Counted from the stretch's first letter, positions 10,201-18,725 are shown. The stretch: 64,000 nucleotides of DNA from CAYONZ01 sp964405465 (GCA_964405465.1 CAYONZ010000009.1:16705-80704); one strand, 5' to 3'. Notes: generated by a model not told the origin, from the letters alone. Program-made: numbers and translations.

Positions 10201-10306
10201 GAATATTGGAAAATTCGCTGTGCCACCAACATTCGGCGAAGATCTTTATGATCGAAGCGCGCGATACATCGGCATTGGTTCGGAGATCAACGTTGAGAAA
10301 AAATAG
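4250..10306 (+). CDS. yfhM: Bacterial alpha-2-macroglobulin (YfhM-type)
   Basis: 2018 residues, longer than the roughly 1650 of the E. coli protein. The N-terminus is a basic segment followed by one membrane helix (about 56-74) and no lipobox, so it is probably anchored in the inner membrane facing the periplasm. A long series of macroglobulin-type beta domains follows. The thioester motif CTEQ (YPYLCTEQ) is intact, with the Cys at about residue 1470, then the helical thioester domain (LRGRQTTDGGYALYPGG region). A low-complexity acidic/Pro-rich insert sits around residues 1860-1910 before the C-terminal receptor-like domain. Bacterial A2Ms trap attacking proteases through the thioester. The gene overlaps the PBP1C gene, the usual yfhM-pbpC partnership, in which wall repair and protease trapping act together. 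ATG 4250 has GAGGAG five bases upstream. Confidence 0.92.
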   Translation: MSSIKTIKERIQTLNAEKLKPLLQKFAGARQKAFGEFNFSWQAPTWLKKLTRYRRPLIGALAGVTIIGLAIHFVQNYLDSLPKPNYCHYAINVPFPRDVENDKKASPLTVSFQCSAAPINALSKTLDNPPELSPEIKGSWKWDTDRLLVFTPSAEIAGKDWPVGQKFKLKFDKKILNDAIILEDYQPAFTTEKLRATVMKNEFYIDPTNSKIKKTLVNLTFNYPIDPDEFKKHVEMRLQTKQKNNLKIPGQNYGHTVSFDKFLKHAYISSENIPAPEEESVMSVRITEGYHAQLGGAPAESNDEIQITIPGKSDTFRINKASMSFVRNEKFEPEQIVVIETSIAAKSEDIQKSMKVWMLPRLKDEKQNAKNRFDQWSVGEVSDSVLSKSTPLTLDMIPTEHDTSTIHSFKIHAAPQRMVYLHIAAGVRALDEYVLNKEFKTTIRIQDFPTELMIMSDGALLSLHGEKKLPLLSRNVQEVEFRVSKILPDQLNQAITQVFQRSYDFAKPSFDSWNTQTFVEVFKDKVALTPKNAQATNYFSFDLGSYLNKGHEKKGLFFVEVRDTKTNQHDKRLILLTDLGVIVKQTAGKTHEVFVQSLSNGQAVGGATVEVMGTNGISLFSERTDANGHAGFPNLSDFKDEKAPVAFIVRKDNDISFIPFQYYDRNLNYSRFETGGVYEDALSENLTAMIFSDRGMYRPGEKLSFGFMLRSKNWKTSFKDVPFSWRLIDPRGTVVKTEKFQASSTDLKELSIETLDTWYTGSYSFEIYLVKDKQRPQLIGSTNVQVEEFLPDQMKITTHLSKEKALGWNTPADMKGLVILKNLFGTAAEKRRIEASVDVSPFHPNFKPLKDYHFVSLNKPNERDYHTPLEASESNSAGEASFDLDLNQFNAGMYLLRFEAKGFDAAGGRSVVAASSTIISPLKFLVGYKADGDLRYIKKNSARQIDFIAVDPDVKKIAATEIKFETIEKRYVSVLTQAPDGSYKYQSVTKEITLGTQKVAIPEKGLQFKLNTERPGDFILVVKNSENLELNRFDYSVMAEANLSRKLDRTAELKVSLNKSEFNPGEEIEMQINAPYTGAGLITIERDKIYASKWFKASTTSTMVKIKIPEGLEGNAYINVTLLRSTDSNEIFMSPLSFAVTPFNINLDSHRTLITLDAPALVKPGQKLKINFAANRKTPMILWGVDEGILQIAHYKQPDPIGFFFQKRALQVATWQTLDLLMPEYSLFKSAAGAGGDGSSALGRNLNPFKRKSNPPVVFWSGVLEAGPRSEDYVVEIPDYYNGNIKIFALAATERSYGVASTQTLVRGDIILTPTAPLVVAPNDEFELGVGVANQAEGSGPKAQIKVDLQTSEFFVPIGEKSQTVQIAEGHEGEVHFRLKTNSKLGSGKVVLLASTQGKSAKYAIETSIRPNAPFIADAQFGILEKSTTEFPIERILFPEYRKQSFSASASPLSLFKGMTSYFSVYPYLCTEQLLSAAVPNLFLTGEDRDPKKQNESFKKALEVLRGRQTTDGGYALYPGGSTHLLVTVYAMHFLTEARAQGLSVPDDLYNYSLAFIKTLRPENYRSLADLRLVAQSLYLLARNGVLPTNQLIYLKSFLTQNFKGIWEKDDVAIFMAASFKLLKQDDVGEKLIKTMKFTDSTPSDYAYMYDSTIRNSHLLWIIAKHFPNLASNLFESVQLKTLLAPLQKNQYNTYSLASLYFALGSMSKTASEGPLATATLANLNIQLVDAQNKSERLVLQKQGLVDSGNFSEKIKKIKATTDLNYPIFYSLNQSGFDFVGRKSEVKNGIEISRTYTNEKGEELKSVKLGDTVEVHVRARSLSATSYFRVAIVDLFPGGFEYVVTPHDIVSGETATGDSTFREDGRDMNSEGQNPAEESEDGLLPNERQDPPAPPDEGLYRHQDSPFKSASLSFTSTLSWFRQVVPAAYAATAMGTSKNFGREPAATKLSSMMVEYADAREDRIVIYTSLDASVREFTYKIKAVNIGKFAVPPTFGEDLYDRSARYIGIGSEINVEKK

Positions 10307-12716
10307 ACTTGCAAAACAACCAAATCAAGAAACAACTCGAGAAGGTTTTCGAGTCAAGATCTGGTTGTTTTCTATTTTTATCGCAGCAAGCTTACTGGGA
10401 CTAAGGCTCTTTAAAAATCCTTTACTCAGCGACCTATCCTATTCCCGCGCCGTTTATGCACAAGACAATCAATTGCTTCGCCTGACACTTTCAGAAGATG
10501 AGAAGTACCGTCTTCCGACCGACCTCAACTTGGTAGATGCAAAACTTGTTGAAGCCTTTTTGTTACATGAAGACCAACTTTTCTTTTTCCACCCTGGGGT
10601 AAATCCGTATTCATTAGCCAGAGCACTCTTTGCTGTGTTTCTGCCACAAGCGAAAAAGGTGGGCGGTTCAACTATTACCATGCAACTTGCGAGGCTAAAA
10701 TATGATCTCTATACCAAAAACTACTTAGGAAAAATGCAACAGATCGCCTTAGCTATTTGGCTTGAAGCACTCTACTCAAAAAAAGAGATTCTAAAAAGTT
10801 ATCTCACGCTCGCCCCGTTTGGAGGTAACATTGAAGGCATCGAGGCCGCTTCGCTGATTTATTATCAAAAATCCGCTCAGCATCTTTCGCTTGCTGAAGC
10901 ATTGACCCTTGCAATTATCCCACAAAGTCCTCGACTTCGTTCGCTCAATCAGGACGACGCCACCCATCTCGTTCTATTGCGCTCGCGGCAGGAGTTATTC
11001 AGATCATGGGTCCAGCGCCACCCAAAAGATCAGCAGCTGCAAATTGATCTAGAACTCCCACTTACATCACAGAAAATTCGCAATCTTCCTTTCTATGCTC
11101 CACATTTTGTCGAGACTGTTCTCAGAAGACAAGCCTCGGAATTATCGCCCACTCATATTGGTTCTACCGGTAAAACCGCTATCAAAACAAATCTCAACCT
11201 TCGCCTACAGCTTGCACTTGAAAAAAATTTGAAGGCCTATTTAATTTCGAAAAACCAAGTCGGTGCACACAATGGGGCGATGATGGTCGTCAACTATGAA
11301 ACCCTGAACATCGAAGCACTCATTGGGTCGAATGACTATCAAGATCGAATCATTGAGGGGCAAGTCAATGGAACCATCGCCAAAAGAAGTCCTGGGTCCA
11401 CGCTCAAGCCTTTACTATACGCCCTGGCATTGGATCAGGGTTTGATCACTCCTATGACTCTACTCAAAGACACTCCAAAAAGTTTCGGAGCATTTGAGCC
11501 AGAAAATTTTGATCAAAACTTTTCGGGTCCAATATCCGCAACCGATGCGTTGATTCACAGTCGAAATGTTCCAGCAGTCACTTTAGATTCGCAAATAAAA
11601 TCGCCCAGTTTTCACGACTTCCTTTCTGAATTCGGCATATCAGATCTAAAAACTCAAAAGCACTACGGACTGAGTCTTTCCTTGGGGGGAGCCGAAGTCA
11701 CGATGGAAGAACTCGTTTCTCTTTATGCTCTCCTTGCCAATCTGGGAGAAAGAAAAAAAATAAACTGGTTCGAATCAGCGAAGACAACGCCTTTGCACAA
11801 AGAAAAATTCAATTTGCTTTCAAAAGAAGCGGCCTTCATTGCATTGGATATGCTCACAAAGAACCCTCGCCCCTCCGGCGAACGCTATGATGAATACCTT
11901 AAAAATCCAACCAAGGTAGCCTGGAAGACAGGCACATCATTTGGTTTTCGCGATGCTTGGAGCGTCGGCATTTTTGGTCAATATGTCGTCGCTGTGTGGA
12001 TAGGAAATTTTGATTCCACACCGAACCCAGCCTTTGTTGGCCGAGATATGGCTGGCCCCTTGCTTTTTCAGGTGATTGATCATCTCAAGCCCTTGGCGAA
12101 AGCAAATCCCCGCTGGCAATCACCTTTGGGTTTGAACGTAAAAAAAGTAAACGTCTGCGCACTTTCTGGCGCACAACCCAACACTCATTGCCGGCATCAA
12201 GTGGCAACATGGTTCATCCCGACAAAGTCACCTATCGCCGATTGCAAAATTCATCAAGAGATTTGGATTTCGAAGGTCAGCAAAAAACGTCTGTGCTATC
12301 CACCACAAAATCCACTCTTAGCTCAGACAGAAGTTTTTGAAATATGGCCAACAGACCTGCTGCGTGACTTCAAAGCCTTTGGTGTTGTCAAGCGCACTCC
12401 ACCAGAATTCGAAGCCTCTTGCGCATTATCTCTCCATGAGGGACGTGGTAGCCCTCCACAAATCACCTCACCTCGCGCAGGACTTGCATATAAAATTCGC
12501 GTCTCCAACAAGCTACAAAACAAAATTCCTTTACAAGCAGTCATCGACAGCGACGCAAGTGAGATCACATGGTTCATCGATAGCGAACTCGTTGGAAAAT
12601 CCGATCGCCTTCACCCGATACTGTGGACGGCCCGCCCCGGTCATTTCACAGTTAGGGCCGTCGACAACCTCGGTCGCACTGATTCACGCGAAGTCCAAAT
12701 TCAAATGATTCAATAG
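10293..12716 (+). CDS. pbpC: Penicillin-binding protein 1C (bifunctional peptidoglycan synthase)
   Basis: About 807 residues from a TTG at 10293, which has CGGAG seven bases upstream and overlaps the A2M stop by 14 bases. Longer in-frame starts exist (ATG 10248, TTG 10206) but lie deep inside the A2M gene. One membrane helix (about 20-39) precedes a GT51 glycosyltransferase domain with HEDQLFF carrying the catalytic Glu and GGSTITMQLARL. The transpeptidase domain has SPGSTLKP (active Ser near 369), SRN and KTGT motifs. The last ~90 residues match the beta-sandwich domain typical of PBP1C. The protein polymerises and may cross-link periplasmic murein. Its pairing with A2M is the well-known arrangement for this subclass. 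Confidence 0.92.
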   Translation: MRKNRLAKQPNQETTREGFRVKIWLFSIFIAASLLGLRLFKNPLLSDLSYSRAVYAQDNQLLRLTLSEDEKYRLPTDLNLVDAKLVEAFLLHEDQLFFFHPGVNPYSLARALFAVFLPQAKKVGGSTITMQLARLKYDLYTKNYLGKMQQIALAIWLEALYSKKEILKSYLTLAPFGGNIEGIEAASLIYYQKSAQHLSLAEALTLAIIPQSPRLRSLNQDDATHLVLLRSRQELFRSWVQRHPKDQQLQIDLELPLTSQKIRNLPFYAPHFVETVLRRQASELSPTHIGSTGKTAIKTNLNLRLQLALEKNLKAYLISKNQVGAHNGAMMVVNYETLNIEALIGSNDYQDRIIEGQVNGTIAKRSPGSTLKPLLYALALDQGLITPMTLLKDTPKSFGAFEPENFDQNFSGPISATDALIHSRNVPAVTLDSQIKSPSFHDFLSEFGISDLKTQKHYGLSLSLGGAEVTMEELVSLYALLANLGERKKINWFESAKTTPLHKEKFNLLSKEAAFIALDMLTKNPRPSGERYDEYLKNPTKVAWKTGTSFGFRDAWSVGIFGQYVVAVWIGNFDSTPNPAFVGRDMAGPLLFQVIDHLKPLAKANPRWQSPLGLNVKKVNVCALSGAQPNTHCRHQVATWFIPTKSPIADCKIHQEIWISKVSKKRLCYPPQNPLLAQTEVFEIWPTDLLRDFKAFGVVKRTPPEFEASCALSLHEGRGSPPQITSPRAGLAYKIRVSNKLQNKIPLQAVIDSDASEITWFIDSELVGKSDRLHPILWTARPGHFTVRAVDNLGRTDSREVQIQMIQ

Positions 12717-12851
12717 AGCAGGACTTCATTGAATCGAACGCCGCGAACTGAAATGACTGATGTGACCTGAAGGTGTGATTTGAAAATCAAAAACTAAGAA
12801 AGGGCGTTGCGACTTGGACGAAGAAAAGTAAGGGATCTTTACCATCCACAA

Positions 12852-12885
12852 TGAAAGACTCTGCCTCAAACCCTTAAGAGGCAGC
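12852..12885 (-). terminator. Weak hairpin at the end of the chemotaxis operon
   Basis: CTGCCTC and GAGGCAG form a 7-bp stem around the cheB stop codon (TTA at 12874-12876 on the plus strand). On the minus strand it is followed only by a broken T-rich stretch. It may act as a terminator or stabilise the 3' end. The lack of a clean T-tract keeps confidence low. Confidence 0.3.
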
Positions 12886-14358
12886 TTTGTGACCAGAGGA
12901 CAAAAGCTGAATCAGGCCATCTGGAATATCATCTAGGTGCATCACCTGATCCGCGCCTCCAGCCTTGATAGCCTCTTTAGGCATTCCAAAAACCACACAG
13001 CTTTTTTCATCCTGACAGATCGTTCGTGCGCCAGACTTTTTCATCTTCAACAAGCCTTTTGCACCATCGGCACCCATGCCTGTCAAAACCAGACCTATCG
13101 CACGGCCTTTGATGACCTCAGCAACTGAGTCAAAAAGATAGTCCACCGAAGGACGATGTCGGTTGACTGGATCGTCATTGTTGATTTCAAGTTTAAATCC
13201 TGTACCCGATTTGAAAACCTTCATTTGCTTGCCACCAGGTGCAACATACACCTGACCTGGTCTCAGCTCATCTTGATCTTCTGCCTCTTTGACATCAAAT
13301 GCACACAATTCATTCAAGCGTTTGGCAAATGCCAAAGAAAATACAGGTGGAATGTGTTGAACGATAATGATCGGTGGAATCTCTTTTGGCAATTGAGTTA
13401 AAATCGCGCGCAGAGCCTCGGTGCCACCCGTCGAAGAACCGATTGCCACAATCGTATTGAGATCCAACTTGGCTGTCGATTTTTTGGTGACCTTACTCGC
13501 ACCACCTTGCACCAAATTGGCCTGAGCAGCGGCCTTAACCTTTTCAATAATAACAGGTTTTACAGCGCTCAACTCTTTAAAGTCTGGTTTTTTAATATAA
13601 TCAACGGCACCGCTCTCGAGAGCGTTCAATACCATCGGTCCCTCTTCCATACTGATCGAACTGATCATGACCGTAGGGATTCGATATTTCGGAAATATCT
13701 TTTTCAATAACGTCACGCCATCCATTTCGGGCATATGAATATCAAGCGTAATCACATCTGGTTTATGCTTTTGAATCAACTCTTCAACTTGTGATGGACG
13801 ATCAGCGGTTGCAACCACTTCGAGTTCGGCATCTGAGCTGAAGATCTTGCTTAAAAGATCACGAATCGTTTTCGAATCATCCACGATTAAGATTTTAATC
13901 GGTCCCGAAAACACTCGCTCCGATCCACGGTCACCTGACTTGTCAATCGCTGGCTCCGGTACGACTGGAGGAGCGATTTCCAACGAAACACGCAAGCGCC
14001 CCTGATCAGGAAAATACAAAACCTCAGTTCCCAATGGCTTCTCTACTAGCTTTTCTAAACGAATACTGTGCTTTTCTAAGTGTTTCTGCAGGTCATGCAA
14101 ATGCCCAGCGGGACTTCCAACAACCTTAGCGTGCACTTCACTGCCATTTAAATGCTTCATGCCTTCTTCAAGACATTTGCTCAATTTATCAAGTTTTTCT
14201 CGCCACTGATCTGGAATCAATAACGCCACACCCGGAGTGGATCCACAAAACAAGTAAATCAACACTCCAGAGTGAACACCCACCCGGTATTGAACCTTGT
14301 CGGTCGGTACCACCCAGGTCCAATATTTCATTTTAGAATACACACTCGAATTAGACAT
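12874..14358 (-). CDS. cheB: CheB methylesterase with receiver and N-terminal CheD-like domain
   Basis: 494 residues from ATG 14358; a GTG at 14367 is possible. Three parts are visible. Residues ~15-130 align by pattern with CheD: GSTPGVALLIPD in place of the CheD G-S-C-V-A-V-A-L-Y-D motif, and a C-terminal VLYFPDQGRLRVS matching the CheD V-L-F-D-x-x-x-G-x-V-x-V ending. The CheD catalytic Cys is not in place, so this part is probably non-enzymatic. Residues ~150-265 form a receiver (KILIVDDSKTIRDLL, phosphoacceptor Asp in VITLDIHMPEMDG). Residues ~300-490 are a CheB methylesterase with GSSTGG, QHIPP and GMGADGAKG carrying Ser, His and Asp. CheB removes methyl groups from chemoreceptors when phosphorylated by CheA. 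The start overlaps the cheR stop, indicating translational coupling. Confidence 0.9.
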   Translation of the reverse strand: MSNSSVYSKMKYWTWVVPTDKVQYRVGVHSGVLIYLFCGSTPGVALLIPDQWREKLDKLSKCLEEGMKHLNGSEVHAKVVGSPAGHLHDLQKHLEKHSIRLEKLVEKPLGTEVLYFPDQGRLRVSLEIAPPVVPEPAIDKSGDRGSERVFSGPIKILIVDDSKTIRDLLSKIFSSDAELEVVATADRPSQVEELIQKHKPDVITLDIHMPEMDGVTLLKKIFPKYRIPTVMISSISMEEGPMVLNALESGAVDYIKKPDFKELSAVKPVIIEKVKAAAQANLVQGGASKVTKKSTAKLDLNTIVAIGSSTGGTEALRAILTQLPKEIPPIIIVQHIPPVFSLAFAKRLNELCAFDVKEAEDQDELRPGQVYVAPGGKQMKVFKSGTGFKLEINNDDPVNRHRPSVDYLFDSVAEVIKGRAIGLVLTGMGADGAKGLLKMKKSGARTICQDEKSCVVFGMPKEAIKAGGADQVMHLDDIPDGLIQLLSSGHKAAS

Positions 14359-16231
14359 GATTCTCACTCAAATATTTACAAGAATTATAGGCAAAACTGG
14401 TCACGGGAACAATGTCCGCAGCAACTTCCTTGAGGCCCGAACTCTTTGCACCTAAGTCTTCAACAATTAAAAATGCGGAAGACCATTCTGGCACTCTACG
14501 CGACACCACTTGTGTTGACTCGCCGTAAACGAGAATCACCGTTGGTGCCACCTTCCATTTGTCTTTCAAACCATCAAAGCAGGTTTTAAAATCACCAAAA
14601 TACATGGTGTTCTTCGCTAAAGGTTCCTGACCCGTCTTCAAATGTTTGACCGCAATCGGAACTTCTTTGCCAAACTCCGATACAAAGTGCTCGAGTGCCG
14701 CGTCTGATCCCTCGACCAAGACCACCGTCGGAGGCTGATCCCCAGTCAACTCTTTGGCAAAGGCCTTGAGTCTGTTGCGATCTGAGATATTGGCAAGTGC
14801 CAGGCGCAGTTTTTTCTCAGGATGCGAGATGATGGCTTTCGCCTTAAACTGATTGTCGAGCTTCAAACTATTATGTGAATGTTCAACTTTACTTCTAAAT
14901 GCGCATCGAAGCTTGGTACGAATTTCATCACCACGTTCAGTTAAATTGGCCAGTGCAGGTTTCTCAACGTAATCACTTGCCCCCAGTTTTAGCGCCTGCA
15001 TGGCCACATCAGCATTCTCTCGAGAGACCGAGGTCACCATCACCACAGGAGGATGGCCTGATGCCATATTTGAGCGCAAATACTCGATTCCATCTTGCTC
15101 TGGCATATGAATATCAAGGGTGATCAAATCGGGTTTCAATTCCTTTACTTTTTTGGTTGCATCAAAACCATTGATCGCCGTACCGCAAACTTCGAAACCA
15201 TTTTCTTTTTTCAAAATCTGTTTCATCAATGTCAAAACGCTTGGTGAATCGTCCACACACAAAACCCGCAAAACATCAGGAATAGGTGGAGGTGCCGGAA
15301 CAGCCGGAGCATTTGTTTGAGAAACTGACGGTCGAGATGCAGAAGCGAATGACGGAGCCGAGACTTCTGATTTTGGCGCTTCCACTTTATGACGATAAAT
15401 CGATGGTCCCATTGATTGAACTGGTAAACTCATGCCATACAAAGACTCAGAGATACCAATGAAAAAATAGCCGTGGGTGTGAACATGGTTCAATAAATTA
15501 GAAGTGATTTTCTTTACTTGATCAGCTGTAAAGTAAATGAATACATTGCGACAAAATACCACATCAAATTTCTGTCCATTTAATTCTTTTGAGAAATCCA
15601 GAAGATTAGCAACAAAGAACTTGGTATGATCTTTGATGGTTTTTTTGGCCTTCACATACTCCGCAATATCGCCAGTGCCGCGAGCCCAATGATTCTCAAT
15701 GTACAACAACGGAACCTCTTTGATTTCATTTCGAAGATACACTCCGTTATTGGCTAGTGCGACTGATTCTTTATCTACATCAGATCCCCACACCTCATAG
15801 GTACAATCAGGAGCAAGTCTACGAAGATGATGGGCTAAAAACATTGAAAGCGAATACACTTCCTGACCTCGACTACAGGCGGCCGACCAAACGCGAATCT
15901 TTTTATCGCCACGCTCACGAGCTGCACGAATCACTTCAGGCAGAGCATGCCGCTCAAGATATTCGAAATGCGCAAATTCTCTAAAAAAATAACTATGATG
16001 TGTGGTCAACAATGACACGAGAGCTTGAGTTTCAGATTGCGCATTGTCTTGCACATATTTGAGATATTGCTCTTCGGTCTTTATCTTCAACTCATGCATT
16101 CTTCTTTTCAAACGCGTCTCTACCATTGCACGTTGCTTATCACCTAATTGGACACCTGTGATTTGCGTCACGATCTGTGAGACCGTTGCCAGCACATCGC
16201 CACTCGATCCAATTTTTTTCGCTATTGTCAT
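14351..16231 (-). CDS. cheR: CheR methyltransferase fused to a receiver and a degenerate CheB-like domain
   Basis: 626 residues from ATG 16231, chosen because GGAGAG lies just upstream; the longer frame adds 18 unlikely residues. An all-helical CheR N-domain comes first. The SAM-binding methyltransferase follows, with RVWSAACSRGQEVYSL and FCRNVFIYF. A receiver comes next (LRVLCVDDSPSVLTLM, Asp in LITLDIHMP). The last ~160 residues follow the CheB catalytic domain in order and spacing (VVLVEGSDAALEHFVSEF against the GSSTGG region, and a terminal IVED...ADIVPV stretch), but the Ser and the catalytic Asp motif are gone. CheR methylates chemoreceptor glutamates. The fused receiver suggests that methylation itself is under phosphorylation control. 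The last domain assignment is inferred by eye. Confidence 0.87.
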   Translation of the reverse strand: MTIAKKIGSSGDVLATVSQIVTQITGVQLGDKQRAMVETRLKRRMHELKIKTEEQYLKYVQDNAQSETQALVSLLTTHHSYFFREFAHFEYLERHALPEVIRAARERGDKKIRVWSAACSRGQEVYSLSMFLAHHLRRLAPDCTYEVWGSDVDKESVALANNGVYLRNEIKEVPLLYIENHWARGTGDIAEYVKAKKTIKDHTKFFVANLLDFSKELNGQKFDVVFCRNVFIYFTADQVKKITSNLLNHVHTHGYFFIGISESLYGMSLPVQSMGPSIYRHKVEAPKSEVSAPSFASASRPSVSQTNAPAVPAPPPIPDVLRVLCVDDSPSVLTLMKQILKKENGFEVCGTAINGFDATKKVKELKPDLITLDIHMPEQDGIEYLRSNMASGHPPVVMVTSVSRENADVAMQALKLGASDYVEKPALANLTERGDEIRTKLRCAFRSKVEHSHNSLKLDNQFKAKAIISHPEKKLRLALANISDRNRLKAFAKELTGDQPPTVVLVEGSDAALEHFVSEFGKEVPIAVKHLKTGQEPLAKNTMYFGDFKTCFDGLKDKWKVAPTVILVYGESTQVVSRRVPEWSSAFLIVEDLGAKSSGLKEVAADIVPVTSFAYNSCKYLSENHV

Positions 16232-16293
16232 ATGCTCTCCGCGCAATTTTGTGATGCCAATTCTTACTACGATCCTCACTATCAAGAAAGAGA

Positions 16294-16788
16294 CTAAGCC
16301 GCTTTCTTTGCAGCTCCAGCTTTAGCCACAGCGGCATGGTCTTCAACACTCAGTGTTTTGGTAATATCAATCAAAAGAACCAGCTTTTTACCGTTTCTAA
16401 AAACATTCGTAATATATTCGGTGCTCTTATTGCTTTGAATCTCGGGCTTATCAGAAATGTCTGAGGCCTTTGGCGACAAGACCGAATTAATTGAGTCAAC
16501 AACAACCCCCATACAAAATGTTCCGAGGTCTATGATGATAACTGCATTTTCAGTCGAAGTATTTTGCGAAACTTTCACACCAAACTTTTGCCGCAAATCA
16601 ATGACCGAAATCACCTGACCACGAAGATTCATTATTCCTAAGAAGTAGGCTGGAGTAAATGGAATCGGCGTGATTTCGGGAAGCGCGATCACCTCTTTAA
16701 CAGTTAACAGAGGAATTGCGTAGTCTTCAGTTCCGAGAGAAAAGTTGAGATATCTCGATCCCTGGGTGTCTTGTTGAAAGTCGTTCAT
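16294..16788 (-). CDS. cheW: CheW chemotaxis coupling protein
   Basis: 164 residues, one CheW domain throughout. It starts with the YLNFSLGTEDYAIPLLTVKE pattern and has NLRGQVISVIDLRQKFG, the conserved core of the family; the Ala/Lys-rich tail is short. CheW bridges chemoreceptors and the CheA P5 domain in the cytoplasmic signalling array. Its ATG overlaps the cheA stop in an ATGA arrangement (16785-16788), so the two are translationally coupled. 62 bases separate it from cheR. No chemoreceptor or stand-alone CheY gene is in the operon. Confidence 0.93.
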   Translation of the reverse strand: MNDFQQDTQGSRYLNFSLGTEDYAIPLLTVKEVIALPEITPIPFTPAYFLGIMNLRGQVISVIDLRQKFGVKVSQNTSTENAVIIIDLGTFCMGVVVDSINSVLSPKASDISDKPEIQSNKSTEYITNVFRNGKKLVLLIDITKTLSVEDHAAVAKAGAAKKAA

Positions 16789-18725
16789 ACCGTGGCTCTC
16801 CTTAATTCTTTATTTGATCGATTCGAGGTTGGCCCAACAGGGCCCTTTTTGATGAGTTCGCCCACTTCTAAAATGAGAGAAGGTCGACCATCACCCAAGA
16901 TTGCACTTCCGCTGAAGCCTTTGAGATGTTGCACTTCTGGGCCTAAGCTTTTAATTACAACTTGCTGCTGGCCAATAATATCATCAACCAAAACAGCAAA
17001 TGGTTTTTCAAGCGTGCGTACCACTATTGCGATACACTCTGATGCGTCTTTTCCGGGACCGTTTCTTCCTAAGAGACTTTGTAAGCGGTACATCGGTAAG
17101 TTCTCTCCTCTTAACATCAAGACCTCACCCAGTCCGGTGTTTTTCTGCACATCTTTTGCTGCCGGCCGCACACTTTCGTGAACATGCGAGAGTGGAATAA
17201 TGAATCGATCCGATTCAGACCGAATAACCATTCCATCGATAATCGCCAGAGTCAGAGGCAGGCGGATTTTAAATGTCGTCCCTTTTCCCAACTCTGTTTC
17301 AATTTGAATATCACCCTGCAATTTCTCGATATTGGTCTTCACTACATCCATTCCAACACCACGGCCCGAGACATCGGTGACCACATCTTTGGTTGAAAAT
17401 CCTGGGTGAAAAACCAGGTTCACTGCTTCACGCTCAGTCAACTGAGTCCCTGGTTTCAACAGACCTTTCTCGAAAGCTTTTTTCTTCAATCGTTCTGGGT
17501 CGATCCCGCCACCGTTATCTTTGATCTCAATGACTAAATTTCCGGATTGGTGAAAGGCATTGAGAATAACTTCACCCTGTGCAGGTTTGCCTTTTTCAAT
17601 TCGCGCCTCAGGTGATTCAATACCGTGATCGCAGGCATTTCTAATTAAGTGCACCAACGGATCCCCAAGGTGTTCAAGAACTGTTTTGTCGACTTCTGTT
17701 TCTTCACCAATCAATTTCAATTCTACTTTTTTGTTCAACTGCCCCGCCGTATCCCGGACAATTCGCTGCATCTTCTGAAACGTTTGCTTAAGTGGAACCA
17801 TGCGAAGACCCATCGAAATATCTTGAACCTCTTTTGTAACCTTACCTAACTGATGCACAGTCTTACGCATCAACGGAGAATTCGACCCGACAGCTTGCTC
17901 ACGTAGAACCGCTTGTAAGATCACCATCTCACCTACAAAATTCAAAAGCTTTTCGAGACGTCCGAGGCTGACTCGTACGGTTTCATCAGAGTTGCCTCCG
18001 CCGGCCTTCTTCGTTTCACCCTCTGGCTTTTTCGCTGCCTCTGGCGATTTAGCGGCAGCCTGAGCACTTGCAATTGGAATCACTGTCGCAGCTGGTTTAT
18101 TGGGCTGCGCCACCACCGGAGCCGAAACCTCTGGCACGCCTGCGGCTTGATGCTCGGCCTGCATAGCTGGATCTAGGAATTCAAGCTCCTCAGTGTCTTC
18201 TTCAAAATTCCCCTGGCTCGCGGCGACCAAAGCTGTCGTGTCTGCCTTACCGAAGGTGTTGACCGCCTGAGAAACCGCCGGCGCATGCGCCTCAAATGGA
18301 TCGCGCACCGATGGAGCCGAGTGAATTTCAACCTTTACTTCACCATTAATATGTTGGCGAATCTCGACAAGTAGTGAATCGCTATCCACACTCGACGTGT
18401 GATCCTTTTTGAGAGTTGCGATAAAATGCAAAAGGTGATCGTTACATCGAAGCAAAAGATCAACTGTTGCCTCCTGAACTGGAATTTCACGATTTTTTAG
18501 TTTCAAAAGCAAAGACTCAAGTTCGTGCGTGAAAGCGCCCAGCTCATCAAAACCAACAGCCTTGGCACTTCCCTTCAGATTATGCGCGATACGAAAGATC
18601 TGCTCCAAGATAGCCGGATCATCTGGCGTACGTTCAAGACTTAGAAAGCAATGTTCGGCATCCGCCAAGCCCTGCGATGCCTCCTCTAAAAATCCCGCCC
18701 GTAATTCTATTTCAAAATCGTCCAT
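16785..18725 (-). CDS. cheA: CheA chemotaxis histidine kinase
   Basis: 646 residues from ATG 18725, with a G-rich ribosome site GGGGTGGG upstream; a GTG two codons earlier is possible. The HPt (P1) domain spans about 1-105, with His48 in RIAHNLKGSAKAVGF. An Ala/Pro-rich linker of about 100 residues replaces a clear P2 domain. The P3 dimerisation helices follow (TVRVSLGRLEKLLNFVGEMV), then the P4 ATPase with HLIRNACDHGIE, DNGGGID and GRGVGMDVV, and a P5 CheW-like domain at the C-terminus. CheA autophosphorylates and passes phosphate to receivers, here probably including those fused to CheR and CheB. It is the first gene of the operon, behind a sigma-28-like promoter candidate. Confidence 0.94.
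   Translation of the reverse strand: MDDFEIELRAGFLEEASQGLADAEHCFLSLERTPDDPAILEQIFRIAHNLKGSAKAVGFDELGAFTHELESLLLKLKNREIPVQEATVDLLLRCNDHLLHFIATLKKDHTSSVDSDSLLVEIRQHINGEVKVEIHSAPSVRDPFEAHAPAVSQAVNTFGKADTTALVAASQGNFEEDTEELEFLDPAMQAEHQAAGVPEVSAPVVAQPNKPAATVIPIASAQAAAKSPEAAKKPEGETKKAGGGNSDETVRVSLGRLEKLLNFVGEMVILQAVLREQAVGSNSPLMRKTVHQLGKVTKEVQDISMGLRMVPLKQTFQKMQRIVRDTAGQLNKKVELKLIGEETEVDKTVLEHLGDPLVHLIRNACDHGIESPEARIEKGKPAQGEVILNAFHQSGNLVIEIKDNGGGIDPERLKKKAFEKGLLKPGTQLTEREAVNLVFHPGFSTKDVVTDVSGRGVGMDVVKTNIEKLQGDIQIETELGKGTTFKIRLPLTLAIIDGMVIRSESDRFIIPLSHVHESVRPAAKDVQKNTGLGEVLMLRGENLPMYRLQSLLGRNGPGKDASECIAIVVRTLEKPFAVLVDDIIGQQQVVIKSLGPEVQHLKGFSGSAILGDGRPSLILEVGELIKKGPVGPTSNRSNKELRRATV

Noticed and set aside
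10206..10292. Longer N-terminus for PBP1C
   Set aside because: It lies inside the A2M gene, has no membrane or domain match, and TTG 10293 has a good ribosome site.
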